Part shown: in pieces, positions 61,076-64,000 of the stretch
Numbering within the stretch: the first letter of the stretch is position 1
How the letters are laid out: every line of letters begins with the position of its first letter
Source: Parapristionchus giblindavisi
Taxonomy: Eukaryota; Nematoda; Chromadorea; Rhabditida; Diplogasteridae
Assembly: GCA_943737045.1 (NCBI GenBank)
Contig: CALSFV010000209.1
Location: forward strand, 1,635,501 to 1,699,500
Reading direction: 5' to 3'
DNA: 64,000 bases
Made by a program: the position numbers and the translations under genes
Notes under the pieces: generated by a model
Told to the model about the DNA's origin: nothing
Database searches by the model: none
The model's input: the letters and a program-made list of their open reading frames with translations, nothing else

Positions 61076-63247
61076 CTCATGGCGCAATGTATACGTGATA
61101 TGTTGTAGAAGAAAAATCGCCATAAACAAGCTCAAAGAAGCAATCTGTTGAAATAGTATCTATTGCATCGTTACATTTGCCTTACGTGCCTACACCGTAA
61201 CCCCCTCCGCCGCGTCTCCGTCTTTACGGCGGAGGTTACGGCGTAGGCACGAAAGGTAACGTTGCTTATGGGACGCAATTATGGGGGAGCCCGTTTCGGC
61301 AACGAATCACAAAACGGTTGGGATATGGCCTATGGCAACAAAAGTTGTATCATTGTTATCAGTAGGAGTGTACGGTATTGTGCTACCGTAACCGTCTTGA
61401 ATCGCGAACTGATTTTTTTCAGTTGACCCATGACCCGGGGTTCATGGTTGAAAATGGCTGAAGTCGAAAAATTAATGATGCTCCCAGACCAAATACTAGT
61501 TACCATTATATCACTAGTGAGCCAACTTTTATCTTTATGGATGCATTAATCCGAACTACCGTAATCGAACCGGGATTTGCCGTGAATTTCGCTATAATAT
61601 TGTAGTGTACGGTAGCTAGATTACGGTAGTTCGGGTTATGGTATCCAGAAAGATAAAAGTTGGCTCACTATTGATGTAATGGCAACTAGTATTTTATCTC
61701 GGGCCATCATGAATTTTTCGACTTTGGCCATTTTCAACCATGATGTATCATGTGTCGACTGGAAAAAATCAGTTCGCGATTCAAGACGGTTCCGGTAACA
61801 CAATACCGTACACTCCTACTGATAACATTGACACAACTTTTATTGCCATATGCCATCTCCCAACCGTTTTATGATCCGTTGCCGAAACGGGCGCCCCCCA
61901 CCCCCCCCCCCCCCCCCCCCCCCCCCCGAAATAATACAGTCCTGCATTTTCCAAAGTCATGGTTGAGAATGGCCGAGGTCGAAAAATTCATGATGGTCTC
62001 AGACCAAATTCCATTTGCTATTATATCAACAGTGAGCCAACTTTTATTTTTCTGGATACCGTGACCCGTCGATTGAAAAATCAGTTCGCGATTCCTTACG
62101 GCTACGGTAGTACAATACCGTACACTTCCACTGATAACACTGGTACAACTTTGGTTGCCATAAGCTACCTCCGAACAGATTTATCATTTGTTGCGGAATC
62201 GATCACGCCTCGATAAGAATAACCCACCAATATCGTAGAATAGTATAAGGGTAGAAGTTCATCGTGATCGTATATGACATACAGTCCTCTTTCTTTGATC
62301 CATGTCAGATTATATGGCAACTACAGAAAATGTTTCTTATTTCCTTACACAAATTGTAAAGACATTTTTGTGCTGTTCAAAAGTTGTCAAAATTTGAGAA
62401 AATCAGAGAAAAGTCTCCTCATTTTACACGATCTCTCGCCTCTTTTCTGTTCTTTCTGTGTCTTTTGAACATTTGACAATTACCTCATCAATTCTTCGAT
62501 CTGTGCCTGCAGTATCGAAATCTCCGAGAGCTAAAATCAATCCCGAAATGCTAAAATATATGAAGAAAACGATTTGCACGAAAGCAAATGTTGTCTGCAA
62601 CGATAGGGAAAGTTGAAAGTAACGAAGATTCAAATACTTTTTTCAATTTGAAAAAGCTCGTTTTTGGGATGAGTGCTTGGTGTCGAAAGAAGAAACATAT
62701 TGTTATAGAAAACGAAATTTGGCCAATCAGCAAAACCGAGAATGCCTAAAATGAAGATTTCAGTAATCGGATTGAAGTCTTAAAGCCCCACCCCAATCTA
62801 ATTTGAAACTCTCCGCTCTGGAAACACTCTCTCATAGACAAAGAAAGCGAGAGAGTATGGTCAGAATGGAGAGTTTCAAAACAGCTTGGGTGTTGATTTA
62901 AACTTGCGTATGAGTGCTGAAAGGGTACGGAGTATTGGCACAGAATTCCTTGACAATAGCCTCCAAAGACTGGAAACAAAGGGAACAGTACGAATAAAAC
63001 ATCAAGATGAAAATCATTCAAAGTAACGATAACCTCAAATGAGTTTGCAGTATTTTTTCGGTTCATGTTATGAATTATTTACCTGAATGTACAACAAATA
63101 TTTTCGAATAGTTGTTTGGTATGGTGGGGCCTCTTTCAGCAGACAAATGAATGAGATGATATTGAGAATTGTTGAGATGACATAAATGACATGGCAGTAG
63201 CAAAGTAATATCCTTTCTAGCTCGAGTGAGATGTAAAAGGAGTTCAT
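61076..63247 (-). CDS. Nematode seven-helix chemoreceptor (Srh/Sri/Str-like), partial model
   Basis: Exons: 63247-63083 (MNSFYISLELERILLCYCHV, helix 1, ending RKYLLYIQ), 63033-about 62904 (TLNDFHLDVLFVLFPLFPVF, helix 2, then GGYCQGIL), 62745-62638 (SITICFFFRHQALIPKTSFF, helix 3 with the RHQA..P loop), 62594-62484 (TTFAFVQIVFFIYFSISGLI) and 61144-61076 (IASLSLFMAIFLLQHITYTL). The LLYIQ, D.H.D and RHQA patterns are typical of worm chemosensory GPCRs. The junction of exons 2 and 3 does not keep phase as I read it and an ACTCTCTCG MITE lies in that intron; the last helices (below 61070) are unclear. It may be a recent pseudogene. Confidence 0.7.
61283..61899. mobile_element. Hairpin MITE related to 54806-55457
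   Basis: Arms with CCGTTTCGGCAACG ends and the same inner sequence as the 54.8 kb element (GACCCATGACCCGGGGTTCA); more diverged. Followed by a 27-base C run (61901-61927) and another partial arm (about 61960-62210). It fills a chemoreceptor intron. Confidence 0.75.
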
Positions 63248-63759
63248 AATTGTTGAAGTTACAGGGTACTGTGGAAATCGGCCGATATGATGAAAATGAT
63301 TATGAAGAAGAGAAAGAATGCAACAAACGTCGAGGCATTTGGTTTGCAGGATTATTTACTGCCTGTATACAATCGCAAACATTGTATGCACACTACAAAA
63401 GCTTTTCCTTGATTACCTGATAAGAGATCTATGCAACTATTTTCTAGTAGGCTATATTATATCGTGATTCTTCCTCCAAATCAAAAACCACCTTCAATTG
63501 TCAGATGGTGCCAAATTGTGTAACATTACGTACTGGCCAAAATTTCATAATCTTTTATTTCTTTCCAAATTTTTTTCTACAGGGATCGTGGAAACTTGGT
63601 ATTGGTGCTTCATCAAAACCATGAAATGCTTTGCGATCGTCAATTTGCGTTTAATTAGTGACTCATAGATCCAATCTAGCATTTCATTCTGCGTATACTT
63701 TGATTACTCCATCGGTTGGATCGTTCTCGTTGAACCAATTTCATTATGTTCTTTTCCAG

Positions 63760-63860
63760 GACTGCACAACGTTCTGAAAGGACGGTCAACTCCTGGCAGT
63801 GGCCGCCAATCGAACATGTTCAACGACGACACCTCACGTATCTTCGTTCTCCAGCACGAG
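63760..63860 (+). other. Exon-like block at the right edge
   Basis: Between TTTTCCAG and GTTAGT, an open frame reads LHNVLKGRSTPGSGRQSNMF then NDDTSRIFVLQHE. It is better preserved than its relative at 51926. Upstream intron sequence is also shared (CATTTCATTCT, CTCCATCGGTT). The rest of the gene lies beyond the window; family unknown. Confidence 0.5.
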
Positions 63861-64000
63861 GTTAGTTAAGGCAATAAGCTGGATGAGTATTGATTGCTAA
63901 TGTTTTGTTCAAAAGGCATGAAAACTCGCATTCTATTTCCTTCTTTTAGTTTCGTCACTTTTGATCATCACTGTCGTTCTGTTTTGATTTGGAACTGTAG

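Overview
The window looks like nuclear DNA of a rhabditid-type nematode. It is AT-rich, coding sequence is cut into many short exons with GT-AG introns, and it carries nematode-typical genes: an SXP/RAL-2 (DUF148) secreted protein and a worm-type seven-helix chemoreceptor. A heptamer (TTTGATC/GATCAAA) recurs in introns of several genes, often close to splice sites. I cannot name the species. All exon models below were read by eye from splice signals, frame continuity and family resemblance.

Layout. 1-3 kb: a decayed 3' part of an Axin gene (minus strand) beside a stray TM9SF exon. 4.4-8.3 kb: a broken TM9SF (nonaspanin) gene. 9.3-35.7 kb: several copies of an unrecognised multi-pass membrane protein gene, one truncated (9.3 kb), one inverted (10.6 kb), and two longer ones (13.5-22.7 and 31.7-35.7 kb). 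They are interrupted by nested transposons and two large inverted repeats (10.6-13.9 and 24.0-29.2 kb). The second inverted repeat carries a LINE-type reverse transcriptase and the last exon of Axin. 37.4-48.7 kb: a full-length, 21-exon Axin gene on the minus strand, with RGS, GSK3-binding-like, beta-catenin-binding-like, His-rich and DIX parts; this is the best-supported gene here. 49-55 kb: mostly non-coding, with a 35-bp minisatellite, a tRNA-like element and MITEs. 55.6-63.2 kb: small minus-strand genes, namely a one-helix protein, an SXP/RAL-2 protein with a glycine-rich repeat tail, a small secreted or membrane protein and a chemoreceptor.

How the parts relate. The unit [membrane-protein gene +] followed by [Axin -] appears to have been duplicated: Axin 3' ends lie at 1.0, 24.5, 28.7 (inverted) and 37.4 kb, and only the 37.4 kb copy has the whole gene. 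Because segments are duplicated, several transposon insertions can be compared with an empty site elsewhere in the window. This gives clear target-site duplications for Harbinger-like (TTA), hAT-like (8 bp) and piggyBac-like (TTAA) elements. I see no bacterial operons, CRISPR arrays, rRNA genes or clearly functional tRNAs.
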